In this document: positions 10,750 to 20,300 of the stretch, one piece after another
Position numbering within the stretch: position 1 is the stretch's first letter
Layout: every line of letters begins with the position of its first letter
DNA from: Caldilineaceae bacterium
GTDB taxonomy: Bacteria; Chloroflexota; Anaerolineae; Caldilineales; Caldilineaceae
Assembly: GCA_019637695.1 (NCBI GenBank)
Contig: JAHBVG010000060.1
Coordinates: 1 to 41,249 of the forward strand
Direction: 5' to 3'
DNA length: 41,249 bases
Notes under the pieces: generated by a model
Told to the model about the DNA's origin: nothing
Seen by the model: only the letters and a program-made list of their open reading frames with translations
Databases searched by the model: none
Program-made: the position numbers and the translations under genes

Positions 10750-11465
10750 AACGTGGTCCCAGCAACATTATCACGCTGAAGATCGATGGGCAAGATGTCG
10801 GCGCACGGGCAGAGGAGACGATCCTGGAGGTTGCGCGGGAGAACGGTATCGAGATCCCCACGCTCTGCCACCTGGAAGGTTTGAGCAGTATGGGTGGCTG
10901 CCGGCTGTGCATGGTGGAGGTAAAAGGCTCGCCGAAGCTCTTCACCGCGTGTATGACACCGGTCCAAGAGGGCATGGAGGTGACAACCCGCTCCCCCCGG
11001 CTGGATCGCTACCGGCGTATGATCGTCGAGATGCTCTTCACCGAGCGCAATCACGTTTGTGCAGTCTGTGTCTCCAACGGCCATTGTGATCTACAAGATC
11101 TGGCAATCAATTTGGAGGTCAGCCACGTCACATTGCCCTATCTCTATCCGAAGATGTCAATTGACGCTTCGCACGAACGCTTTGTGCTGGACCACAACCG
11201 CTGTGTCCTGTGTGCCCGCTGTGTGCGCGTCTGCGACGAGATCGAAGGCGCGCATACCTGGGATCTGATGGGACGCGGCGTCAACAGCCGGGTGATCACG
11301 GATCTGGCGCAGCCCTGGGGGACGGCGCAAAGTTGCACCAGTTGTGGAAAATGTGTACAGGTCTGCCCCACGGGTGCGCTCTTTGAGAAGGGCAAATCGG
11401 TGGCAGAGATGACCAAACGTCGGCAATTCCTGCCCTATCTGGCAGCCATGCGAGAGGAAGAATAA
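10746..11465 (+). CDS. hoxU: NAD-linked hydrogenase diaphorase iron-sulfur subunit HoxU
   Basis: HoxU relays electrons between HoxF and the HoxY/HoxH hydrogenase module. The 239-residue protein begins with a plant-type [2Fe-2S] domain (CHLEGLSSMGGCRLCMVEV, with a further Cys in 'FTACMTP'). A NuoG-type His/Cys motif (ERNHVCAVCVSNGHC) follows, then two bacterial ferredoxin motifs, CVLCARCVRVCDE and CTSCGKCVQVCPTG. It begins at the ATGA overlap with hoxF and its TAA overlaps the hoxY ATG by one base, so the three genes are translationally coupled. Confidence 0.95.
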   Translation: MKRGPSNIITLKIDGQDVGARAEETILEVARENGIEIPTLCHLEGLSSMGGCRLCMVEVKGSPKLFTACMTPVQEGMEVTTRSPRLDRYRRMIVEMLFTERNHVCAVCVSNGHCDLQDLAINLEVSHVTLPYLYPKMSIDASHERFVLDHNRCVLCARCVRVCDEIEGAHTWDLMGRGVNSRVITDLAQPWGTAQSCTSCGKCVQVCPTGALFEKGKSVAEMTKRRQFLPYLAAMREEE

Positions 11466-12049
11466 TGGAAAATTTAGCTGAAAAGAGCGCAGGTTTGAAT
11501 ATCTCGCAAGCCGGTAACGGCAAAGTCAAACTGGCGACAGTCTGGCTCGATGGTTGCTCTGGCTGCCACATGTCTTTTCTCGACATCGACGAGCGCATCC
11601 TCGTCCTTGCCCAAAAAGCGGATCTGGTTTACAGCCCGCTTGTGGACGTGAAAGAGTTCCCCGAGATGGTGGATGTGACGCTGATTGAGGGCGCGGTGAG
11701 CAGTGAAGGCGATCTGGAGAAGATCAAACATGTGCGTGAACATACGCGCATCCTCGTCTCGTTGGGAGATTGCGCGGTGACGGCCAACGTGCCCGGTATG
11801 CGCAACCCCTTCACCGTGCAATCGGTGATGGACCGGGCCTATATCGAAAACGCCCAGCGCAACCGACAGATCCCAGATCAGGTGATCCCCGCCTTGCTTC
11901 CCAAGTCGGTGCCGGTCCATGAGATCGTGCCCGTCGATGTCTTTGTGCCCGGCTGCCCCCCCCATCGCGACGCCATCTATTATGTGCTGAGCGAGTTGGT
12001 AGAAGGACGCACGCCGGATCTGGCCGGAAAGACGAGATTCGGAAAGTAA
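11465..12049 (+). CDS. hoxY: NAD-linked [NiFe] hydrogenase small subunit HoxY
   Basis: HoxY is the short small subunit of group 3d hydrogenases and holds the [4Fe-4S] cluster next to the NiFe site. The 194-residue protein shows DGCSGCHMS with C31 and C34, a further cysteine in 'LGDCAVTANVPGMRN' and the last ligand in 'PGCPPHRD'. It has no twin-arginine signal, so the enzyme is cytoplasmic. Its ATG overlaps the hoxU stop codon. The gap to hoxH (12050-12154) is filled by a heptad-repeat hairpin, which could influence read-through from the diaphorase genes into hoxH. Confidence 0.95.
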   Translation: MENLAEKSAGLNISQAGNGKVKLATVWLDGCSGCHMSFLDIDERILVLAQKADLVYSPLVDVKEFPEMVDVTLIEGAVSSEGDLEKIKHVREHTRILVSLGDCAVTANVPGMRNPFTVQSVMDRAYIENAQRNRQIPDQVIPALLPKSVPVHEIVPVDVFVPGCPPHRDAIYYVLSELVEGRTPDLAGKTRFGK

Positions 12050-12055
12050 CCTGAA

Positions 12056-12141
12056 CGAGTAATGAGTCGCAGCGGCTGCGCATGAGTAGACTAGTGGTCT
12101 CTTCTCCCTCATTACTCATTATTCATTACTTATTATTTTAG
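12056..12141. repeat. Heptanucleotide hairpin between hoxY and hoxH
   Basis: The right arm reads ATTACTC, ATTATTC, ATTACTT, ATTATTT in register. The left arm contains GAGTAATGAG, which pairs with CTCATTACTC. A second small palindrome, GCAGCGGCTGC, lies between. The block fills the whole hoxY-hoxH spacer up to the hoxH ribosome-binding site. Confidence 0.7.
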
Positions 12142-12154
12142 AGAAGAGGCAACC

Positions 12155-13585
12155 ATGCCCCAAACACTCACGATTGATCCCATCACCCGCATTGAGGGAC
12201 ACGCCAAGATCACGATCCGCCTGGACGATGCCGGCAAGGTGGACGATGCCTTTTTCCATGTGACCCAGTTTCGCGGCTTCGAGAAACTATGCGAAGGCAG
12301 ACCTTTTTACGAGATGCCGTCATTGATGGCGCGCATTTGCGGCATCTGCCCTGTGAGCCACTTAATGGCTTCGGCCAAAGCCTGTGACGCGCTGCTGGCC
12401 GTCACTATCCCCGAAACCGGGGCGAATCTGCGCCGGATTATGAACCTGGCCCAGATTGTCCAATCCCATGCGCTCAGCTTCTTCCATCTCTCCTCGCCCG
12501 ATCTACTGCTGGGCATGGATGCCGATCCTGTGCAGCGCAACATTTTCGGCGTGGCGCAGTCTCATCCTACGTTAGCGTTGGACGGCATCATGTTGCGCAA
12601 GTTCGGCCAGGAGATGATCGAACTGTTGGGCGGCAAACGCATTCATCCCGCCTGGGTGGTGCCTGGCGGGGTCAGCGAACCGCTCACCGAGGCGCGCCGC
12701 GAGAAGATCTTAGCGGCGCTGCCCGAAGCCAAACAGATCGCCATCCGCACACTGGATTGGTTCAAGACCGTGGTGGACAACTACCGCGATGAGATCCGCA
12801 CTTTCGGCAACTTCCCCACCCTTTTCATGGGCCTTGTGGGCGAAGATGACAACAGCCTCTCATTTTACGATGGGCGCATCCGCGTTGTTGACGCCACCGG
12901 CAACATTGTGGCCGACCGTCTCAAACCCGAAAAGTACGCGGATTACATCGAAGAAGCGGTGGAACCGTGGACTTATCTGAAGTTCCCCTACTACAAGCCG
13001 ATGGGCTACCCAGAGGGGATCTATCGCGTGGGTCCGCTGGCGCGGCTCAATCTAGTGGATAAATGTGGCACGACGCTGGCGGATCAAGAGTGGGCCGAGT
13101 TCCGCGGTTTGGAGCGGGGCGCGGTACTCAGTTCGTTCCACTTCCACTATGCGCGGCTCGTCGAGATCCTCTACTGTGTGGAGCGGGTGGAGCAACTGCT
13201 GGCCGATCCTGAGATCCTGAGCGACCATGTGCGCGCCTACGCCAGCCCCAACCGCCGAGAAGGGATCGGCGTCTCCGAGGCGCCACGCGGCACGCTGATG
13301 CACCATTATAAGATCGACGAGAATGGGCTGATCACCAGCGCCAATCTGATCATCGCCACCGGACACAACAATCTGGCGATGAACCGGGGTGTGCGCCAGG
13401 TCGCCAAACATTACGTTGATGGGATGAAACTTCAGGAAGGGATGCTCAACCGCGTCGAAGCTGTGATCCGCACCTATGATCCTTGCCTGAGTTGCTCCAC
13501 CCACGCCGTCGGCCAGATGCCGCTCCAGATCCAGTTGATGGGGCCGGATGGGGAAGTATTGGACGAAATTAAACGTAGTGCGTAA
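12155..13585 (+). CDS. hoxH: NAD-linked [NiFe] hydrogenase large subunit HoxH
   Basis: HoxH carries the NiFe(CN)2CO centre that splits or makes H2. The 476-residue protein has the L1 motif RICGICPVSH (C62, C65) and the L2 motif DPCLSCSTHA (C444, C447, H450), the four nickel-binding cysteines. The 26 residues after H450 are the usual C-terminal extension removed by a specific endopeptidase after nickel insertion. No in-frame UGA replaces a ligand, so it is not a selenocysteine hydrogenase. The ATG at 12155 has AGAAGAGG upstream. Its own protease gene hoxW follows, separated by a palindromic element. Confidence 0.97.
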   Translation: MPQTLTIDPITRIEGHAKITIRLDDAGKVDDAFFHVTQFRGFEKLCEGRPFYEMPSLMARICGICPVSHLMASAKACDALLAVTIPETGANLRRIMNLAQIVQSHALSFFHLSSPDLLLGMDADPVQRNIFGVAQSHPTLALDGIMLRKFGQEMIELLGGKRIHPAWVVPGGVSEPLTEARREKILAALPEAKQIAIRTLDWFKTVVDNYRDEIRTFGNFPTLFMGLVGEDDNSLSFYDGRIRVVDATGNIVADRLKPEKYADYIEEAVEPWTYLKFPYYKPMGYPEGIYRVGPLARLNLVDKCGTTLADQEWAEFRGLERGAVLSSFHFHYARLVEILYCVERVEQLLADPEILSDHVRAYASPNRREGIGVSEAPRGTLMHHYKIDENGLITSANLIIATGHNNLAMNRGVRQVAKHYVDGMKLQEGMLNRVEAVIRTYDPCLSCSTHAVGQMPLQIQLMGPDGEVLDEIKRSA

Positions 13586-13598
13586 TTCGTAAGTAACT
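13572..13598. repeat. Short heptad tract after hoxH
   Basis: CGTAGTG, CGTAATT, CGTAAGT, AACTAG follow each other in register from within the hoxH 3' end past its stop codon. CGTAGTG is the same unit that forms the perfect six-copy array at 28758-28799. Confidence 0.55.
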
Positions 13599-13608
13599 AG
13601 AGGAACCA

Positions 13609-13732
13609 CAATGTCATTAAGTTAAGTGCGGAGTTAGCACCCCCAGGTGCGGCTGCTCTCGTGCAGACCCGCACCTGGGGGTGCTAACTCCGCGAGTTTT
13701 CGAGCATTGCATTCCTTAACTTAATGACATTG
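13609..13732. mobile_element. 124-bp MITE-like palindromic element flanked by a 10-bp target duplication
   Basis: The element has perfect 18-bp terminal inverted repeats, CAATGTCATTAAGTTAAG at 13609-13626 and its complement at 13715-13732. Inside lies a perfect 25-bp inverted repeat (13628-13652 with 13669-13693). Directly outside each end is AGAGGAACCA (13599-13608 and 13733-13742), a 10-bp direct repeat as left by transposition. There is no transposase gene, so it is a miniature, non-autonomous element. The TTAAG inner end of the terminal repeat and the 10-bp duplication resemble IS231/IS4-family elements (from memory). It separates hoxH from hoxW. Confidence 0.85.
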
Positions 13733-13750
13733 AGAGGAACCAAGATAGGT

Positions 13751-14197
13751 ATGAGCTACAATACACTCGTCCTCGGTTACGGCAACCCCCTACGTGGGGA
13801 TGATGGGGTGGGCTGGCAAGCGGCCATCCTTGTGGCGAAAGCGTTGGAAGGGCAAGTGGATGTTCTCGCCCGTCACCAATTGACGCCGGAACTGGCCGAG
13901 ACACTCAGCGAAGTGGACCGTGTGATCTTTATCGACGCCGCCTGTGAAGGGACGCCAGGGCAGGTCTGCTGCCGACCGTTGGCATGTCAATGGAGCGAGG
14001 GCCAATCCTTTACCCATCACGTCGCGCCGGCAGATCTGTTAGCAACCGCGGGGGCGCTCTATGGACATGCCCCTGCGGGCTATCTCATCACTGTCAATGG
14101 GGACAGTTTCGGCTACACTGAGGCCCTCTCGTCCGTGGTCACCGATGCGCTGCCCGAAGTGCTGGAACAGGTCAGACAGATCCTACAGCCTGCGTGA
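13751..14197 (+). CDS. hoxW: Hydrogenase maturation endopeptidase HoxW
   Basis: HoxW cleaves the C-terminal extension of HoxH once nickel is inserted. The 149-residue protein has the family's N-terminal signature LGYGNPLRGDDGVG with the nickel-sensing Asp, a second Asp in 'VIFIDAACEG', and the conserved His in 'FTHHVAPADLL'. The start chosen is the ATG at 13751, matching the family start. An AGAGGA site lies 12 nt upstream inside the right-hand target duplication of the MITE. A second in-frame ATG at 13724 lies inside the element's terminal repeat and would add nine residues, but it lacks a ribosome-binding site. The MITE hairpin may reduce transcription into hoxW. Confidence 0.93.
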   Translation: MSYNTLVLGYGNPLRGDDGVGWQAAILVAKALEGQVDVLARHQLTPELAETLSEVDRVIFIDAACEGTPGQVCCRPLACQWSEGQSFTHHVAPADLLATAGALYGHAPAGYLITVNGDSFGYTEALSSVVTDALPEVLEQVRQILQPA

Positions 14198-14261
14198 TCA
14201 GAGTTTCATCATCAGATTATAAAGAACAGCCAACACGACCGGTTGACACCGATAACGACGA

Positions 14262-14304
14262 AAATAGCTGTAGGTCGGACTGACAGTCCGACCTACAGCT
14301 ATTT
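14262..14304. terminator. 21-bp perfect hairpin after hoxW
   Basis: Positions 14262-14282 and 14284-14304 are exact complements around a single A. The stem begins AAATAGCTG and ends in ATTT, so it can terminate transcription in both directions. Its core GGACTGACAGTCC is repeated at 29955-29967 after hypE, which suggests a dispersed palindrome captured as a terminator. Confidence 0.7.
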
Positions 14305-14306
14305 AC

Positions 14307-14343
14307 AAAACAGGGTGCATCCATTGTGGATGCACCCTGTTTT
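14307..14343. terminator. Bidirectional terminator between hoxW and the giant surface protein gene
   Basis: AAAACAGGGTGCATCCA (14307-14323) pairs perfectly with 14327-14343 around a TTG loop. The stem is bounded by an A run on one side and a T run on the other, the classic form of a bidirectional Rho-independent terminator. It lies 4 nt beyond the stop codon of the minus-strand giant gene and about 110 nt after hoxW. Confidence 0.85.
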
Positions 14344-14347
14344 GTGC

Positions 14348-17300
14348 TTACTCCTCTGTACTCTCCTCAGCCGGTGGACCTTCCTCACCTGGCTCGCTGC
14401 CTTGTGTGTCTGCGGGAGAGAGACCACTGCTGACGGCAGGCAAGTAGATCTGTGAGGTTCCCGTCGCTGGTTGCTCTGCCGACTCCTCTGCGCTTTCGGT
14501 AGCAGGGGCATCCGCTGAAGTCTCCGCTGGCTGCGCTTCAGTCTCGCTCTGCGCAGCGTCGATCTCACCTTCGCGTCCACCCCCGCTCCGCTGCACGCTC
14601 GGCAGGTAAATGCGCAGCGGCGGCAGCGTCGTGATGGGCACAATTGCGTGCGAAAGATTGCCGTGGAGATCGGCGGCGCGCACCATCGCCAACGTTTGGA
14701 TAGCCCCTCCCCTCCATGCAGAGAGGTCGAAGCTCACATTCTCACCGCGCCGCTCCGCGGATTGGTAGCTGTTGCCGCCGTCCAGGCTGATCTCCACCGT
14801 CGCCACGCCGGACCCATCCTTCACCGTGCCGGCGAGCAGCCGTTCGGTCTGGGTGATGGCGATGCTCGGCCCCATGCTGTCCAGCGTGATGGAGATGGGC
14901 GCAGAGGGCGTGCTGATGTTGCCCGCCTCGTCCACTGCCCGCGCCACCACATTGACGGCCTGGCCGTCCCAGCCGTCATAGCTGACCGGCATCCGCCAGA
15001 CCGCGGTCTCCGCGCCATTGCGCTGCGCGGTGCGCCCCGGTTTGCTCATCGCCGCCGGCAAGAAGCGCCCGCCGTTGATGCTCACCTCCACCCGCTGCGG
15101 CGCACGCGTGGTGGGGAAGCCGTCCCACGCCAATCCTTCGATGAAGCCAAGCGTGCCCGAAAGGAGGGTGGTGTTGGCGATCTCAACCGTGGGCGCGATG
15201 CTGTCTGCAATCACGGTGAGATGTTCGATGTCGCTGAAACGACCGTTGCCCCCGTCCACACGGATCTGCCAATCCTGGATGCCCCCCGCCGGGATATTGG
15301 CGACGATCACATCGCACAGGCCCAACTGACAGAGTGAATTCCAGCCACTGCCCGTGTTCACCTCCACCAGCGACAGGCAGCGCCCCATCTCGGTCAGATC
15401 CAGATTGGGGAAGACCTGGAATTCGACCTGGCCCGGCTGCCGGTATTGGATGCGATCACTTGCCATGACGTTGACCACGGCCACACCTTGATCGAGCAGA
15501 TAGTGGCCGCTGGTGGGCGGTTGCGGCTTGCTGATCAGCCCGCTGTTGCTCATGCGTGTGTTGATGCCCAAGGGGAAGACGCCGCGCAGGTCGGCCCCGC
15601 CCATCTGCGCGTTGACGGTGACGGTCTGCGTACCACCCGCAGCCACGTTCGCCAACAGATCCCAGGATCGGCCACCCGCCGGGCAACTGCTGCATGTGGC
15701 CCCGCTGACGCTCACCAGTGACATGGGTGCGTCCACGGTGACAGAGACCAGTACGTTGACATACGGTCCCACGTCCGGGTTGTGGATCAGCATCTGGAAG
15801 CTGGTCCCCTGACCGGCGGGCAGCACGTTCTGCACCGCCGGCAGCACAGTGATCACCGGCGCGTGGATCTGATTCTGCCCCGCCGCCGGTTGAACGTTGT
15901 TACCCAAGGCCGCCCACGAAAGCTTGTCGGCAAAGGTCAGCGCGCCAGTCAGATTGGGTTCGATATCCGCGCGCGCGCCGCCGGGCAGCACCGCCCACAC
16001 CCCATCTGCGTTCTCGGCGTAGGCCAGCATCCCCAATCCGCCAGTGGCCTCGATCTCGGCCCGGTTGAGGGCGATCTCGGTGTCGATGCCCAGCACAGCC
16101 CGGCTCACAGCGTTCGCCACCGGCGACCAGTTGCCGCCTGTGGCCCGGTAGATCGTGAAGGGGACATCCGGTTCACCGCCCACAATCAAGGCGTAGTCCG
16201 CGGCAAAGGGCAGGGTATGCACGTTGCCGAAGAGGTTGAGGCTGTTGGTGAGACCGCCGTTCTTTGTATCCAGATAGAAGGCCAGCTTGTTGGCTGTGCC
16301 CCAGGCGTTGCCGGGGAAGCCCAGCGAGATCTGGCTGGCGTTCCACGTTCCCCACAGCGCCGCCGGTTTGATGGCCGCATAGGGATCGTAGTTGAGCAGC
16401 GTCCCCGCCGGGTACTCGCCGTCGAGCATATCCATCACGCCATCGACCAGCAGGGTCGAAGGCGTCTGCGCGCGGTTAACGAGGAAGGGGCCAATCCGGC
16501 TCATGGACTCGTTGCCAGCGCTGTCGCGCACGCGCACATGGCCGTAGTATGTACCGGCGGCGTTCAGCGTCATCGTCACCGCGTTGCCGGCGACAGCCGT
16601 GGTCGGCGTGAAGAGCGGGCTGGTGTTGATGACGGCCCAGATATTCGTGATCCCGCTGGCGTCTGCCAGGGCTGGCCAGTTAAGGCCCAGCGATGGCGAA
16701 CCCGTCTGCCACTGGTTGACCGGCATGGTGGTGGAGATGACCGGCGCAGCCACCAGCGTGTCCACAGCCAGGGTACGCGCAGCGTGGATCTGGTTGCCCA
16801 CCCTGTCGCGGCCCACCACGCGGAAGTGATCGGTGTAGAGATCATGGCGCGGAATGGTGGAGAGCAGGGACCAGTTTCCGGTGGCCGGGGCCAGCCGGTG
16901 CCATTTATAGCCGTCGTAGACCCGCACCATCTGCGGCGTCTGCACGCTGCTGATGTTACCGGAAAGGCTCAGGTCAGTCTTGTTCGTCAGCGTCGGCACG
17001 TTCATCGTAACCGAGGAAGTGGCAAAGGGCGTCGGCGCGGTGTTCACCCAGACATTGCCCACATACCAGGTTGTATTACCGCGCAGATTGCCAGCCTTGT
17101 CGGTCGCCCGCACGTAAATGCGATAGTCGCCGTTGCCGGGGACGGTCAACTGCCCCTGCCAGGCGCTAATGCCGCCGCTGGTCTGGCCCAGCGTAGCGGT
17201 CTGCCAGGTCGCGGGCAGCGTCGCTGTGACCGGCGTGGCGCTGTTAAGGTTGGGACCGGCGAAGCCGATCTCGACCTTTTGGATGCCCGCCACCGCGCCC

Positions 17301-20300
17301 GGCGCGTACGCGCCGCGGAAGAGATAGGCGCGGCCTTCGCCGCCTGCGCCCACCAGAATATCCACAATGCCGTCGCCGTTCACATCGCCAGCGGAGATGT
17401 ACGCGCCCAGCAGTTGCGAGGCAGCGCCCCCGCTGATCAGCGAGGCGGCCACTGTGTTGATGCTCATGTTCGGCGTCAGGTCGATGCCTGCGGTCATGAT
17501 CAGCGCGGCGCGGTTGGGACCGCCCCCGTTGCCGGGTTGGCCGAAGGCGAAGTCGGCGCGACCGTCGCCGTCCACGTCGCCCAGCGAGACCATGCCCGCG
17601 CCAAGCCGTGAATTGGGCGCAGTGCCCGGCGCAAAGGATGCCGCCGCAGCAGCGGAGAGTGTAGCAGAGCCTGGGAAGTTGCGCCGTCCGTGGATGAGAT
17701 AGAGCCGCGGTGTGGCCGCGTTGGGATCGCCGACGAGCAGATCCTGCAATCCGTCACCGTTGACATCGCCGGCTGCGGCCACGGTAGCGCCGTTGCTGTT
17801 GCCGCTGAACTGGGCCGTGCCGTCGGTGATCAGATTGATGTTGCCAACAGGCCAATCGCTCGCCGGTCGCCCGGCCACCAGCGCCACCGGCACGCCCTGA
17901 GCTGCAATCACAAAGTCAGAGAGGCCATCGCCGGTGGCGTCGCCCAGCCCAGCCAACTGCGGCGCGCCCGCTGTAGCGCGGCTGGCATGGAAGAGACGGA
18001 CCGCGGCGGGCGTGCCCTGTTCGCGACCAGCATAGAGCCAGACCGGGCCGTTGATGGCGCCCTGGCTGGTCGCCCCCACGAGGATGTCGGCCAGGCCGTC
18101 GCCGTCCACATCACCGGCGCCCGCAACGCTGCCGCCGAAACCGGCGCTGCCCGCCTGGGTCAGTTTCCAGTTGGCGTTGGCCAGGTTGAGGGTAGCCGGC
18201 CATGCCCCGCGCCGCCCCAGGATGAGATAGGCCGTGCCGAGGCCGGGGTCGCCGATGAGCAGATCGCCGATGCCGTCGCCGTTGACATCTCCGGCCGCCG
18301 CGCCATCAGCAACCAGCCCTGTGGGCCCTTCGCCGTTGAGTTTGACATCCGCGTTTGCCACGGCCAGAACGGCGGGCAGCCCGCCCGGTTTGCCGAAGAA
18401 GATGCCGGCTTGCAAGGGCTGTGGCACCAATCCACCTGTGGGCAGGAGCAACAGCACATCGTCGATGGTGTCGCCGTTAAGATCCCCCACGATCAGCGCC
18501 TTGCCCACCCCGGTGGTGAACTGAGTGGCGCTGTTGGCAAGCGTCAGATTTTGGGCAAAGGTGGGCTGGGGTTGGCGACCGAGGAGCAACCCTGTGTCGT
18601 CGGCCCGCCCGGACAGGCTGATCGCTGTCGACGCCGAAACCTGCGGCAGCGCGGTGTGGACGACCGGCGGCATATCGTCGATGATCAGGGTTACGCTGTC
18701 GGTGGCGCCGCTGTTGCCGGCCCGATCCTGCCCGGCCACGGTGATCTCATATTGGCCCTGGTCGCCGCGCGCCCAGGCGGGGGGCGACCACTTGAAGTGG
18801 AAGGGGCTGGAGGCCGCGCCCGGGTTGTCCACATCCACGGTATAGTATTGCTCACCGTTGACGACGACGCCCACTTTGTCCACGCCGGAGACGAAGGCCG
18901 CGCCTGTCTTATCGCCCACCTGGCCGCTGAGGATCACAAAGGGCGGTTCGCCGTCGGCGTCGTTGCGGGCGGAGATCGCTTCGGTCTGTGTTTTCAGATA
19001 GACCGTTCCCTCCAGATCCAGGGTGAGGGACGCGGGCGGTGAGGTGTCCACGCCCACGTTGACTTCGTGGGCCTGGCCGCTGACACCGAGGCTGTCCACG
19101 CCATAGGCGCGCAGCAGATAGGCGCCATCGGTGGGGGAGTTGAAACTGTACGACCAGCTCTCCGTGCCGTTGGCCTCTTTCCAATCGCCGGCCGCACATG
19201 GACCCGACGCCACCAAACAGACGAAGACTTTGCCAACGCGGTCGGGATCTTCGGCGATGCCCTGCACGATCAGCGGTGTATTGGCGCTGGCGTAGAGCGA
19301 AGCCTGTGCGCCGGCCGCGGCCACGCCGTTCTCCAGGATCACCCCGCCGGTGACGCCGACGATCTCCGTGCGCGGACCGCCGGTGTTGATCAGCAGCGGT
19401 ATTTCGGCGGTGCTGATCTGGAGCTTGGCCCCTTCGGTGTAGACCAGTTGGGCAGTGATGCTGACCGGCCCGCTGGGGATCACCGGCACGCCGCTGATCT
19501 GGATGGTGGCGTAGCGGTTGAGGCTGAGCATGGGCAGCTTCCAGCGGAAGACGTTGGGGTTGCCCGTAGGCTGCGGCGTACCGGTGTTGGCGTCAAACCA
19601 CCAGATGGGCGGATCAACTTTAGCGCTGCTGGTCACGTTGGAGAAGGCGACGGGCAGCGTCACCGTCAGCGTCGGCTCGATGCCGCCGGTGTCGATATTT
19701 TGCCAGGCCGATGTGCTGACGTAGATCGACGTGACGCCGCCGGGTTGCAACCCTTGCCCAATGTAGACGCCCAACGCCTCACCTACGGGGATGGCGTTGT
19801 AGGCATGGGGGCTGCTCTGGCGCGCCTTCTCCATTTTGTCATTGCGATAGTCGCTGTCGCTGTTCGCCATCAGCGGGTTGGGGAAGGCATAGGGATTGGG
19901 CAACCCCGGGTAGAGGTTGTTCATCTGCACGGTCCACGGGAAGACCATGTTGAATCCATTGTTGAAGGCGGTCTCTTCGCCGTCGGTGAGACCGTCGCCG
20001 TCGGTGTCCTTCTTGGAAGGATCCGTGCCCAGCATCAGTTCCATGTAGTCGTCCACCCCGTCGCCATCGGTATCCCTCCGGCAAGGATCGAAGCCGGGCG
20101 TCTCCAACTCGAACTTATCCGAGAGGCCGTCGCCGTCGGTGTCCCAGGTGAGGGCGGAATTGCCCAGGATGTTGGGGCAGAGATTGGCGTCCGGCCCCAC
20201 CCAGAAACCTGGATAGGCTTCGTACCCAGTCAGTCCGTCCCCATCGGGATCGTAGTTGCTGATTGCGTCCCAAGTCCACAGATTTTTCACCGTTCCGGGC

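Noticed and set aside
12155..13585. HoxH or other redox enzymes as selenoproteins, prompted by selA
   Set aside because: All four nickel ligands of HoxH are encoded as Cys, and no gene in the window continues with conserved sequence past an in-frame TGA.
13724..13750. hoxW start at the ATG inside the MITE terminal repeat
   Set aside because: No ribosome-binding site; the family start and the AGAGGA in the target duplication favour 13751.
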